In this document: piece by piece, positions 17,429 to 25,278 of the stretch
How the letters are laid out: every line of letters starts with the position of its first letter
Position numbering within the stretch: position 1 is the stretch's first letter
Origin: a bacterium
GTDB lineage: Bacteria; Bdellovibrionota_C; UBA2361; RFPC01
Reading direction: 5' to 3'
DNA length: 64,000 bases
Assembly (NCBI GenBank): GCA_030428205.1
Contig: JAUIBK010000017.1
Location: 1-64,000, forward strand
The notes under the pieces: model-generated
What the model saw: only the letters and a program-made list of their open reading frames with translations
Databases searched by the model: none
What the model was told of the DNA's origin: nothing
Made by a program: the position numbers and the translations under genes

Positions 17429-17737
17429 ATGGATGATTCACTGGAGATCATAGTGAGCGGTGACAAACTTCCTCAGATGGATTTATCTTTCCACGGTGGT
17501 AACGGATACGACCCAATGCATGAGCTTATGAGAGCAATGGTTCTCAGAGCAATTGATGATTACAACTCAAAAGGCGAAGTGCACGATGAGGCTGTAGAGT
17601 ATCTGAACTCAACCGAGGAAGAATATATCTTCTCCTTCATTGCTATCTGCAAGCATTTTGGGCTTGATCCAGCGAAGACACGATACGCGATTATGAATGC
17701 TACGCATCGTATCAGTACTCGGCGCCGGGCTGCCTAA
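17429..17737 (+). CDS. Small acidic conserved-looking protein, 102 aa
   Basis: The gene has a strong ribosome-binding site (TTAGGAG, nine bases before ATG), a leader hairpin and a downstream hairpin, all signs of a real, well-expressed gene. The protein starts with an acidic region, then a helical core: residues 30-55 (MHELMRAMVLRAIDDYN), 58-80 with acidic and aromatic residues (EEEYIFSFIAICKHFGLDP), and a basic C-terminus (ATHRISTRRRAA). The FSF..IC..LGLDP..TR pattern reminds me of small proteins of unknown function seen in deltaproteobacteria with a helix-turn-helix-like fold. No function can be assigned. Nucleic-acid or protein binding through the basic tail is a guess. Confidence 0.7.
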   Translation: MDDSLEIIVSGDKLPQMDLSFHGGNGYDPMHELMRAMVLRAIDDYNSKGEVHDEAVEYLNSTEEEYIFSFIAICKHFGLDPAKTRYAIMNATHRISTRRRAA

Positions 17738-17755
17738 CGTGCCTGCTCCGAGCCT

Positions 17756-17781
17756 AGGCCTCTCACTATGGTGAGGGGCCT
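17756..17781 (+). terminator. Probable terminator after the 102-aa protein gene
   Basis: An 11-bp stem (AGGCCTCTCAC pairing with GTGAGGGGCCT, one G-U) with a four-base TATG loop lies 18 nt after the stop codon. The following sequence (TAGCTCATTTTCC) has only a short T run, so termination may be partial. Confidence 0.6.
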
Positions 17782-17804
17782 TAGCTCATTTTCCACAAAG
17801 TTCT

Positions 17805-18002
17805 TTAGGCCTTTGTACTCAAGTGAGCGCCCTTCCCTTCAAGAATCCGAGTCGTATCTTTGACCCCTTCGAGAAGTGTTCCGACCACAGCCTCTTGTTG
17901 CGCACTTGCTTTCTTTTGCAAGGCAACATCTTTCTTTCCGACTGTTTTAGCTGATTGTAATTCCTGGTGCTGAGCGACGGCCCCGTCAATAGTGAGCGAC
18001 AT
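17805..18002 (-). CDS. Small YjfB-like protein, 65 aa
   Basis: The 65-residue protein begins MSLTIDGAVAQHQELQSAKTV and continues with Lys/Gln/Ala-rich amphipathic helix sequence (KKDVALQKKASAQQEAVVGTLLEGV). This matches the general pattern of the YjfB family of short 'putative motility' proteins: a short N-terminal strand, then a helix with alternating Gln, Ala and Lys and a LLxGV end. Family function is not established. It is the only small gene here on the reverse strand with that pattern, lies tail-to-tail with the 102-aa gene, and shares a terminator region. An alternative frame at 17819-18010 is less protein-like. Confidence 0.55.
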   Translation of the reverse strand: MSLTIDGAVAQHQELQSAKTVGKKDVALQKKASAQQEAVVGTLLEGVKDTTRILEGKGAHLSTKA

Positions 18003-18247
18003 ACGAACATCCTTATTCTATGGGGCGAGTTGATTTTAGTCTTCTCTCTACGTATCGGGATGCCTCTTCTCGCACTGAAGAAGAATGTTACAAATGAGAA
18101 TTTCTCTTAGTTCACGTTGTCAGCGTATGAGCGAACTCGTCGGAAGAATCATTGACGGTTGCTACCATTCAATTACGGAGACAACCTGAGGCTCTCAGAA
18201 CAAACCACAAAGAGGCTTCCCCAGTCTCGACTACACTCTTTCTTCTT

Positions 18248-18262
18248 ATACTACTGTAGTAT
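18248..18262. repeat. 15-nt palindrome after the DUF465-like gene
   Basis: ATACTACTGTAGTAT is a perfect odd-centred palindrome lying directly beside the stop codon of the DUF465-like gene. On the reverse strand it is followed by A/G-rich sequence, not a T run, so it is a weak terminator candidate at best. The gaps 18003-18247 and 18494-18737 otherwise show no gene. Confidence 0.35.
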
Positions 18263-18493
18263 TTAAGCAGCAGCAGACTGTTCCTCAGACAGAATACGCA
18301 TCATCCTATCAACACCGTGTAACTTGCTTCTCTTGAGTCTTCTCTGCTCTTGCTCTTCTCGAGCCGTGAGAAATCTTCTATTTTCATAGGTAGAGAGTAG
18401 TCGTTCAAATTCTTCATGTTCTTTATACAGCTTACGTAGTTCAAAATGACTCTCAGCGATGGCTTGAATACGTTTTTTTTCTGCTGTTTCCAT
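18263..18493 (-). CDS. DUF465/YdcH-like small helical protein, 76 aa
   Basis: Nearly all of the protein is predicted helix with a coiled-coil hairpin layout: residues 14-35 (SHFELRKLYKEHEEFERLL), a turn near 36-43, then 44-70 rich in Arg, Lys and Glu (EEQEQRRLKRSKLHGVDRMMRIL). The pattern 'L..EH..L...L' followed by 'E...LK..KL...D.M..I' fits DUF465 (YdcH, SlyX-like) proteins, which are common in proteobacteria and have no settled function. The start ATG at 18493 has no strong ribosome-binding site. It stands alone on the reverse strand. Confidence 0.68.
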   Translation of the reverse strand: METAEKKRIQAIAESHFELRKLYKEHEEFERLLSTYENRRFLTAREEQEQRRLKRSKLHGVDRMMRILSEEQSAAA

Positions 18494-18737
18494 AGAACAA
18501 TGGCCTCCAATAATTAAGGATTAAGAACGTACTGCAATGGAATGTGAAAATGGGCTACTGAAGTGTAAGGGATGAAACCCTATCTTTTCTCGCGATGACG
18601 ATCGTGGTGCGCCCATAAGATCAATGGTACGAGCATCAAGATCCTCGAGTCAAAAAAAATATAACCTCTCTTGCTGAGGTACTAAGGATATTCAACTTTT
18701 TTTTGAGATACAGGAAACGAACCTTGTTCCTGAATGA

Positions 18738-19472
18738 TCATTCTCTCCTTATTGTCCTTTCTTGGAGGATGAAGGCAAGGTTTCTCCCCGCTCTCTGCCC
18801 TTCTCTTCTGTACGAATAAAAACGATCATCACTCATCGTACAGATGCCAGAGGCAAAAACCTGCTCTATCCCACTATCAACAAGAAGTTTTTCAGCTGTA
18901 TGCTCGAGGTCAAGAAGAGCTTTGCTCTCTGATATTTGGCGGTAAGATACACAGGGTCCAATCTCCTCGAGAACCTCTCTGCCAACCTCGTAATGATCTC
19001 CTCCTGCCGCAGGGCCAATGAGGGCTGTTACGCTACTTAAATCATCATGTTGAGCAAGCTGTGCACTCACACGCTTAAGAATTCCAGCAGCAAGGCCACG
19101 CCAGCCAGCGTGAATGACAGCACATGTAGTCTTTCCGACGAGCAGGATAGGAACACAATCTGCTGTTTTAATGCCATATGCTCTGGGCTCAGAGCTAAAT
19201 CTTGGAAAGAGAAAAGCATCTGCCTCGAAAAATTCCTCATTCGTACTGTGCTGCTCACACACATTCACACACTCACTTCCGTGCACTTGATGGAGGAGGG
19301 AGAGAGGGGCATCAAAAGAGTCTGAAAAAGCCTGACACAGGGTATCCGAATGAGATGGAGCCAGAACAAAATCTTTTCCGAGAAAACCGTGAATGAGGCC
19401 TTGTGAGAAAAGTCCACTACAAGCGAGGTATGGGACTGTTGAGGCTGTATGAGTCATCTGCCAAGAGATCAC
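18738..19472 (-). CDS. pgeF: PgeF/YfiH-type laccase-domain protein
   Basis: 244 residues from the GTG at 19472, which has AGGAGA eight bases upstream and overlaps the rluD stop as GTGA; an internal ATG at 19457 lacks such a site. Family motifs are HQVHG (61-65), KTADCVPILL (103-111) and HAGWRG (121-126), giving the His/Cys/His metal site. Members were first called polyphenol oxidases; related proteins are now linked to editing of misincorporated L-Ser in peptidoglycan precursors (PgeF) and to purine nucleoside phosphorolysis. The rluD-pgeF order is common in proteobacteria and holds here. It is the last gene of the cpoB-ribF-rluD-pgeF run. Confidence 0.93.
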   Translation of the reverse strand: MISWQMTHTASTVPYLACSGLFSQGLIHGFLGKDFVLAPSHSDTLCQAFSDSFDAPLSLLHQVHGSECVNVCEQHSTNEEFFEADAFLFPRFSSEPRAYGIKTADCVPILLVGKTTCAVIHAGWRGLAAGILKRVSAQLAQHDDLSSVTALIGPAAGGDHYEVGREVLEEIGPCVSYRQISESKALLDLEHTAEKLLVDSGIEQVFASGICTMSDDRFYSYRREGQRAGRNLAFILQERTIRRE

Positions 19473-20488
19473 GCCGTGGTCTCCTGAAAGAAACGCACGA
19501 GACTACGAAAATCCTCGGGAGGCGGCTCTTCAAATCGCAACGGTTCTCCTGATTGGGGATGTTTGAACCCAAGAATGGTAGCGTGAAGCGCCTGCCTGCC
19601 AAAGGCCTCCATACGTTCCTTGAGAGACTTTGGGAGCGCGGAAAAGTCCCCATACGTGCGGTCTCCAATAAGTGGGGAACCAATAGATTCCATATGCACC
19701 CGGATCTGATGTGTTCTACCAGTCTCAAGTTTAACACGAAGGAGTGTCGCCCAAGGAAAACGTTCAACAACGCGCCAATGCGTTACAGCTCGCTTGCCAC
19801 CGTGCTCGACAAGAGCCATTTTTACACGTTGATGTGGAGCACGACCAAGTGGTGCGTCAATCACTCCACTTTCAGCTTGATCTATCGCGCGCTTCTTTCG
19901 AGGGGTACTTAAAGCGAGAGCAGTATACTCTCGTTCAATACTTCTCTCCGCAAACTGTTTTGCCAACGCCTGATGTGCGGTAACGTTTTTAGCAATCACA
20001 AGTAAGCCTGTGGTATCCGCATCAAGGCGATGCACTACCCCTGGTCGAAAGGATCCTTCGAAATGCTTTGCGAGCGAGGTACTACTACTCTCTTCAAGGT
20101 AACCAGCAACGGCTTGGATTAAAGTGCCTGTTCTGTTTCCAGCCCCTGGATGCACAACAAGACCAGCAGGTTTATTGACCACAAGCAGGTGATCGTCTTC
20201 GTAACAGAGAGCAAGTGGCAGTGAACAGGTTTCAACAAGCGATTGAGTCTCAGGGGGCCCCAAGAACTCTACTTCATAGCCAGGTTTTAGGCGTGTACCC
20301 GCTTTCGTCACCACAGCACCGTTGACTTCAACGGCCCCAGCTTCTATCCAGCGCTTTAACTGGGAGCGCGTCAGTGTGCTGTAGTGAGCGAGCGTAGTGA
20401 GCTCCTTGAGCAAGAACTCATCAAGCCTCTCATAGTCAGGGCCATCAAAGCTCAAGGTAAGAACCGATTCGTGCTGTTCGTCAGTCAC
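19469..20488 (-). CDS. rluD: RluD-family 23S rRNA pseudouridine synthase
   Basis: 339 residues. An S4 RNA-binding domain occupies about 18-78 and the RluA-type catalytic domain about 90-320. The signature HRLDADTTGLL places the catalytic Asp at 156. RluD isomerises uridines in helix 69 of 23S rRNA; the close family also includes RluA and RluC, and the presence of S4 excludes RluA. The gene overlaps ribF by eight bases upstream and pgeF downstream, so it is translated from a polycistronic message. Assignment to RluD rather than RluC rests on the rluD-pgeF neighbourhood. Confidence 0.9.
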   Translation of the reverse strand: MTDEQHESVLTLSFDGPDYERLDEFLLKELTTLAHYSTLTRSQLKRWIEAGAVEVNGAVVTKAGTRLKPGYEVEFLGPPETQSLVETCSLPLALCYEDDHLLVVNKPAGLVVHPGAGNRTGTLIQAVAGYLEESSSTSLAKHFEGSFRPGVVHRLDADTTGLLVIAKNVTAHQALAKQFAERSIEREYTALALSTPRKKRAIDQAESGVIDAPLGRAPHQRVKMALVEHGGKRAVTHWRVVERFPWATLLRVKLETGRTHQIRVHMESIGSPLIGDRTYGDFSALPKSLKERMEAFGRQALHATILGFKHPQSGEPLRFEEPPPEDFRSLVRFFQETTA

Positions 20489-21425
20489 TTACCGACCCCA
20501 GAAAAAACTTTTTTACTCGCTCAATGTCTCGAGCTATTTGCTCTTTGAGTTGAGAAACGCCATCGAATTTCCGCTCCTCTCGGACAAATGAAAGAAACGA
20601 GACATGCGCTCTTTTTCCATACAGGTTAAGTTTTTGATCAGAGAAGAGATGAACCTCAATGTTTGCAAAGTCAGAACCAAAAGTAGGGCGTACTCCAACG
20701 TTTGCAATCCCCTCATACACCTCCCCTTCAACTTCAGCATGTACTGCGTAAACACCGTGATGAGGGAGCATCTGTAGTGTCGGAGCGAGGTTTGCCGTTG
20801 GAAAACCAAGCGTTTGCCCCCTACTATCACCAGCAACAACAAGAGCTGTCACCCCGTAAGCACGTCCGAGAAGATCATTAGCACGGCAAACATCTCCAGC
20901 CTTCAAAAGCTCACGTATCTTTCCTGAACTTACTCGCTCGCCAGTTACTTCGTGTGGAGATACAACCTCAAAAGAGACATGACGTTCAGTACAATACTGA
21001 GAGAGAAACTCGATATCTCCCTCTCTACGGTAGCCAAAGGCTGTGTCTGGACCAAAGATTAAGTGAGAAGCACCAAGTTTCGCGAGCAGAACATCCTGTA
21101 CAAAGTCAGCCGCTCTCATCTGAGAAAAGCGCTGAGTAAAATGTACAAGATAGAGATAGTCGAGGCCTTTCTGACTGAGAAGACTACACTTTTCTCGTAA
21201 ACTTGTAAGAAGCAACTGTTCTTTTCGCTTGCCAAGAACAACAGCTGGATGAGGGTAAAATGAGACGAGCACCGCCGGCCGAGTGTCTGTTCTCTGTGCT
21301 AACAGGGCGTCGATAACTTTACGGTGTCCGAGATGAACTCCATCAAAGTTGCCAACCGCAACGACAGTATCATTTGCACCATGTAGATTTGCTGGATATC
21401 GAACAAGACGGGTAGAAAGGCTCAT
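20481..21425 (-). CDS. ribF: Bifunctional riboflavin kinase/FAD synthetase RibF
   Basis: 314 residues starting at the ATG that overlaps the cpoB stop (TGATG). The N-terminal nucleotidylyltransferase domain contains GNFDGVHLGH at about 26-35 and makes FAD from FMN and ATP. The C-terminal flavokinase domain contains GFPTANL at about 210-216 and phosphorylates riboflavin. Both activities appear intact. There is no FMN riboswitch upstream; the gene sits inside an operon between cpoB and rluD, so expression probably follows the tol-pal transcript. Confidence 0.95.
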   Translation of the reverse strand: MSLSTRLVRYPANLHGANDTVVAVGNFDGVHLGHRKVIDALLAQRTDTRPAVLVSFYPHPAVVLGKRKEQLLLTSLREKCSLLSQKGLDYLYLVHFTQRFSQMRAADFVQDVLLAKLGASHLIFGPDTAFGYRREGDIEFLSQYCTERHVSFEVVSPHEVTGERVSSGKIRELLKAGDVCRANDLLGRAYGVTALVVAGDSRGQTLGFPTANLAPTLQMLPHHGVYAVHAEVEGEVYEGIANVGVRPTFGSDFANIEVHLFSDQKLNLYGKRAHVSFLSFVREERKFDGVSQLKEQIARDIERVKKFFLGSVSD

Positions 21426-22147
21426 CACAGCTTTTTCAAGCGTTCTTTGGCTTGAGTAGCTTCAGACGTCCCAGGAAACTCCTGCATAAGCTTTCGGAGA
21501 GTTAACCGAGCTGTATCAGTATCGTGTAACCTCACAAACACCGAGGCCTGCCGGAGCAGCGCAAGAGCACTGCGAGGATGCTTCGGGTACTCCTGCACCA
21601 TACGGTGATACTCACCAAGAGCACGTTTGAGATCCGCAAGCCCATCATGCGCTACCGCATTCCAAAAAACGAGATTGGGTGCCCACTCTCTACCAGAACT
21701 CAGTGCTTCAGCCTCAGTAAGGAGAGGCAACGCTTCATTGAAGTTCCCTTCACGAATCCGTAGAAGAGCATTTGAAAAAAGCCGCGATATTTCGGCAGGG
21801 AGTTTCGTAACGAGCACCTCATCCGTCTCTAAGGCAAGAACCGGAACAATCGGTGGCGGTGGTACACGGCGTCGAATCGTTGAGAGATCTTTACGCAGAG
21901 ATTCGAGATCCCCAGTTACATTCTTAGAAGTCTGCGAGTACGTCACCTCTTCCACTTGGCCAGTAACTTCTCGCAGGCGTGTTTCTAGAGCAGTGATTCG
22001 ACTCGTTTGCTCCGCCTGAAAAGCTCGAATATCTTGAATACTCGACTCAATACGAGCGATATCTTTCTTGAGCCCCCCTCCAGAAGAGCACGCCGTAAGA
22101 ACAAGCACAGAGCAGAGGGTAGTCGTTGTGAGCAAGCCTTTGATCAT
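21425..22147 (-). CDS. cpoB: CpoB/YbgF-like Tol-Pal cell division coordinator, lipoprotein form
   Basis: 240 residues from the ATG at 22147, chosen because a lipoprotein signal peptide follows directly (lipobox LTAC). A coiled coil (about 30-85, IESSIQDI..QAEQTSRITALETRLREV) is followed by a linker with PPPP and a TPR-like C-terminal domain (about 125-240). This order matches CpoB, the periplasmic protein that links peptidoglycan synthesis to Tol-mediated outer-membrane constriction. CpoB in E. coli is soluble; here a lipid anchor is predicted, as in several deltaproteobacterial homologues. It directly follows pal in the usual order tolB-pal-cpoB. Confidence 0.85.
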   Translation of the reverse strand: MIKGLLTTTTLCSVLVLTACSSGGGLKKDIARIESSIQDIRAFQAEQTSRITALETRLREVTGQVEEVTYSQTSKNVTGDLESLRKDLSTIRRRVPPPPIVPVLALETDEVLVTKLPAEISRLFSNALLRIREGNFNEALPLLTEAEALSSGREWAPNLVFWNAVAHDGLADLKRALGEYHRMVQEYPKHPRSALALLRQASVFVRLHDTDTARLTLRKLMQEFPGTSEATQAKERLKKL

Positions 22148-22201
22148 CTCTTTACATTCTAAAAAATAGGTACAAGTGGAGTGAGGAGGGGGTATGGACT
22201 G

Positions 22202-22240
22202 CCCCACCCTGTACTTCATGTGAAGAGAGACAGGGTGGGG
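22202..22240. repeat. 11-bp inverted repeat between pal and cpoB
   Basis: CCCCACCCTGT at 22202-22212 pairs perfectly with ACAGGGTGGGG at 22230-22240, and the 17-nt loop itself contains CTTCATGTGAAG, giving a nested hairpin. On the reverse-strand transcript there is no T run after it. It may stabilise the upstream pal message or reduce read-through into cpoB. Confidence 0.55.
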
Positions 22241-22255
22241 AGTATTCGAAGAAAA

Positions 22256-22696
22256 TTATCGCTCTACGCGGAAGTGTGCTCGACGGTTCTTCGACCAAGC
22301 ATCTTCGTTGTGACGAGGATCGAGAGGGAGTTCCTCTCCATAGCTCACAGTAGACATACGCTCCTGAGCGATACCAAGACCCCTGAGGTAGTCGAACGCT
22401 GCTTGAGCACGTTTTTGACCGAGTACCATGTTGTACTCAGGTGTTCCGCGCTCGTCACAGTGGCCTTCAATAACTACTGATGCATCCTCGTTCGCAGAGA
22501 GCCACTCAGCATTCTTTCCGAGAACCTCTTTTGACATCGCAGTGAGATCATACTTATCAAAAGCAAAGTGAACATCTTTTAAAATAGAACCGGCTTCAGC
22601 CATAGGAATGTTACCCTCGCCACGGTTCGTACGGCAGGAACACGCCGCAACTAGAAACGAAAGACAAACCAACAAAACTACTCTCGAAATACGCAT
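22256..22696 (-). CDS. pal: Peptidoglycan-associated lipoprotein Pal
   Basis: 146 residues from the ATG at 22696, which has an excellent ribosome-binding site (GGGAGGAG). The signal peptide ends at lipobox VAAC, so the protein is an outer-membrane lipoprotein. The OmpA-like domain spans about 45-146: FAFDKYDL, then GHCDERGTPEYNMVLGQKRA, with the Asp and Arg that hold diaminopimelate of peptidoglycan. It completes the Tol-Pal complex with TolB, TolQ, TolR and TolA encoded nearby. Spacing to tolB is 223 nt, so pal may have its own promoter there. Confidence 0.97.
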   Translation of the reverse strand: MRISRVVLLVCLSFLVAACSCRTNRGEGNIPMAEAGSILKDVHFAFDKYDLTAMSKEVLGKNAEWLSANEDASVVIEGHCDERGTPEYNMVLGQKRAQAAFDYLRGLGIAQERMSTVSYGEELPLDPRHNEDAWSKNRRAHFRVER

Positions 22697-22919
22697 GACT
22701 CCTCCCAATGAGAACGCTTCTCCAAGCCAACAATCTACGCCAGAGGTCGAACTCCTCATACACGTGATGACTCAGAAATGAATAGAATAATTAACAAAAA
22801 CCCAATTTCTTCCAACCAAATGAAATAGGGAAAAAACAGAGTTACCAGGTCGAATTATTACTTTAGATCTGAAGAGTTAGCAATATCCCTCTCACCAAAT
22901 CAAGGTAAGAATTTTATAC

Positions 22920-24215
22920 TTAACCAGGAAGAGGCCCCCAAGCCGGATCCATCTCGCCAGCTCTCCCAAAGCTTAATTGACGTAAGTTACTTCCATCACT
23001 ACGCATTATACCAATATGGTAGGTCCTTCCTCGCCCAAACGTTGTTGCAAAAGCAAGAAATCTTCCATCAGGAGACCACTCTGGATCTTCATTGCTCCCA
23101 TAACTGGTGAGCTGTAGGGCGTCACTGCCATCTGGTTTCGCTGAAAAAAGCTGAAATCCCCGGTCTGCTCGACAAACAAATGCGATACGATCACCCTTTG
23201 GAGACCACGATGGAGAGGTACAATAATTGGAAGTCACGAAACTGATACGCTTTGCCTCAGACCCATCAGCATTCATTGTGTAGATTTGGGGTCCGCCTGA
23301 GCGGTTCGAGCAGAAAACGATCTTACGATAATCAGGTGACCACTTTGGAGATACATCAATCACGCCGTAAGAGTTTGTAATTTTACGTACGAGCGTTCCG
23401 TCCAGATTGAGGAGCACAATATCAGACTGTTTCCCGGTGGTTTGGGCAGCAAGGATACGCTTTCCATCCTGAGAAAACTGTCCACCAATCTCAAGGTTTC
23501 TGCCACGAGTAACCTGCTGCGTCGATCGATCAAAAAGACGGAGCGTATAGAGATTTGGAATACGTTTTCGATAAGAGGTGTAAATAAGCTCACTCCCGAG
23601 AGGATTCCAAGCAGAAGTCAAAGCTAACCCCCGTTCGTCAGTTAACTGCCTCACATTTTCACCATCCATATCCATCACAAAAAGCTCTTTAAACCTACCA
23701 ACGCGTGAGGAAAAAGCTATCTGGCTTCCAAAGGGCCCACTTTGTCCCGTGAAAAATCGCATAACCTCATTACTGAACTTGTGTGCGATTGCACGGAGCT
23801 GAGACACGTGCCCTTCATACTCCTTTCCAAGAACGACTTTTTGTTTGGGAACATCATGGAGGTAGAGGCGAACATTGATCTGCCCTCCACTCTCTCGAAT
23901 CACACCCCGTATAAGACCTTCAGCTCCGATGACAGACCAATCAGAATAAGCAAAGGAGTCATCATCTTCACACTTCCCAGGTGTTTCTATATACGCGGAA
24001 GGGTTCAGGACTTCGAAATAACCAGAGAGGTCAAGGTTTTTTGCTACCGTATCAGGGACGACTCGAGGGCCGTCTGTTTCTCCCTCTTGGAGGCAAAGTT
24101 GAGGCACTGCTAATGGATAAAGCTTTCCAGAGCCCTGGACAAAGATGTCCGTCTGAGCTGCGGTAGTCATCGGGAAAAAGACAAGGAGACAAAAGGCGAA
24201 GAGTTTTCTCAGCAT
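22920..24215 (-). CDS. tolB: Tol-Pal periplasmic beta-propeller protein TolB
   Basis: 431 residues with a cleavable signal peptide (about residues 1-20, cleaved near TAAQ). The N-terminal alpha/beta domain (about 22-160) is followed by a six-bladed WD40-like propeller; the blade repeat 'P.WSPDG..I.F' recurs five times from about residue 195 to the end (AWNPLGSELIYT, KWSPDYRKIVF, SWSPKGDRIAF, EWSPDGRFLAF). TolB binds Pal and is released on contact with energised TolA. Its gene precedes pal and cpoB and follows the diacylglycerol-kinase-like gene by 70 nt. Length and domain order are normal. Confidence 0.96.
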   Translation of the reverse strand: MLRKLFAFCLLVFFPMTTAAQTDIFVQGSGKLYPLAVPQLCLQEGETDGPRVVPDTVAKNLDLSGYFEVLNPSAYIETPGKCEDDDSFAYSDWSVIGAEGLIRGVIRESGGQINVRLYLHDVPKQKVVLGKEYEGHVSQLRAIAHKFSNEVMRFFTGQSGPFGSQIAFSSRVGRFKELFVMDMDGENVRQLTDERGLALTSAWNPLGSELIYTSYRKRIPNLYTLRLFDRSTQQVTRGRNLEIGGQFSQDGKRILAAQTTGKQSDIVLLNLDGTLVRKITNSYGVIDVSPKWSPDYRKIVFCSNRSGGPQIYTMNADGSEAKRISFVTSNYCTSPSWSPKGDRIAFVCRADRGFQLFSAKPDGSDALQLTSYGSNEDPEWSPDGRFLAFATTFGRGRTYHIGIMRSDGSNLRQLSFGRAGEMDPAWGPLPG

Positions 24216-24285
24216 AATAATTAAGCCCTAATGAGTTTCATTTCTGCAAAAGTAAGCGATCTGTACCAAGACGGCAAGGATGAGG

Positions 24286-25224
24286 TCACACATCACAGCA
24301 CATACGAACAGTCCCTGCCGGACAGAGAGTAAGCGTTGAAGACTCAGCAAGCTTTCTCGCCTCTCCATCATACTGATACCACAGTGGCCCCGAGAACCCG
24401 GCCACACGCCATTTGCTCTCACCGAAAAAGCAGCGCGGTTCAAAGAAGCCCCCTGGAAACGAACGAAGTGAGGGAGCAATCAGCCCAAAATACTGCGAAA
24501 AACCTGGCAAGGCACTGCATTCGAGCTTTCCGTCATAAGGAGAGCTCTCAAGGTGAGAGCTCCCAATGCCCATCACAGAACTGATATTTGAGAACAAAAT
24601 CGACCGGTGTTCCGCAAGGTGACGGGTTTGACTATCGGCTTGTAGGGTGAGCTCTGGAAGTCTTGGGTGGAGCAACGCCTTCGTTCCGGCAACGAGATAG
24701 AGAAGGCGATTTCCGTGTTTACCGAAGAGACGAGGAACCCAACCGAATCGAGATCGAAGAGATTCGAAATGAGAAAGTACCTCGCCGTCATAACCAAAAG
24801 AAAGATAATTGATAAACAAAAACGGTTCCAGCTCGTTTTTGAACTGCGCCTTCCAGACAGTCAGTTCGCGTATCGGTGCCGAAGCATAAAATGATAGCCA
24901 ATCTTCCGGCTCTCGGGGAGCACCTTGTTCGAGAAGTCGCAGCTCTCGCGCGAGATCATTACCAGTACCAAGAGGAAGCAGACCAACCGGGATCTGGGAG
25001 TTCGTCAAAAAAGGAAGAAAGCCGGAAAATGTCCCATCTCCTCCAGCAATCACAATTCGATCAAAACTGAGCGCGTTTTTAACCTGATGTGCGAGAAATT
25101 GGAAATCTATTTCAACGACTTCGCAGTGGAACCGAGGAGAACGTGCGAGGTCCTTGAGGTGTCTGATCAGCACCTCTCCCTTCTTTCCCCCTGACCGAGG
25201 ATTCACAAAACAACAAAAACGCAT
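24286..25224 (-). CDS. Diacylglycerol/lipid kinase family protein (DagK-like)
   Basis: 312 residues. The DAGK catalytic fold is shown by NPRSGG at 8-13, the ATP-loop motif GGDGT at about 61-65, and LPLGTGNDLAREL at about 82-94. This family phosphorylates diacylglycerol, ceramide-like lipids or related alcohols. The C-terminal domain is a beta sandwich rich in Phe and Tyr. The gene lies upstream of tolB in the same direction, so a role in recycling membrane lipids during envelope constriction is conceivable, but the pairing may simply be chance. It diverges from the MFS transporter at 25279. Confidence 0.87.
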   Translation of the reverse strand: MRFCCFVNPRSGGKKGEVLIRHLKDLARSPRFHCEVVEIDFQFLAHQVKNALSFDRIVIAGGDGTFSGFLPFLTNSQIPVGLLPLGTGNDLARELRLLEQGAPREPEDWLSFYASAPIRELTVWKAQFKNELEPFLFINYLSFGYDGEVLSHFESLRSRFGWVPRLFGKHGNRLLYLVAGTKALLHPRLPELTLQADSQTRHLAEHRSILFSNISSVMGIGSSHLESSPYDGKLECSALPGFSQYFGLIAPSLRSFPGGFFEPRCFFGESKWRVAGFSGPLWYQYDGEARKLAESSTLTLCPAGTVRMCCDV

Positions 25225-25278
25225 ACAAGTGTTTTTCCTCTGTTACGCTCTCGAAGGGTACGGTACATTCTCTCTCGT

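Noticed and set aside
17229..17441. Reverse 70-codon frame upstream of the 102-aa gene
   Set aside because: It overlaps the ribosome-binding site and leader hairpin of the forward gene, and its translation has no typical composition or start signal.
20841..22255. FMN riboswitch near ribF
   Set aside because: ribF starts inside the cpoB stop codon, leaving no leader, and no conserved RFN-type sequence is seen upstream.
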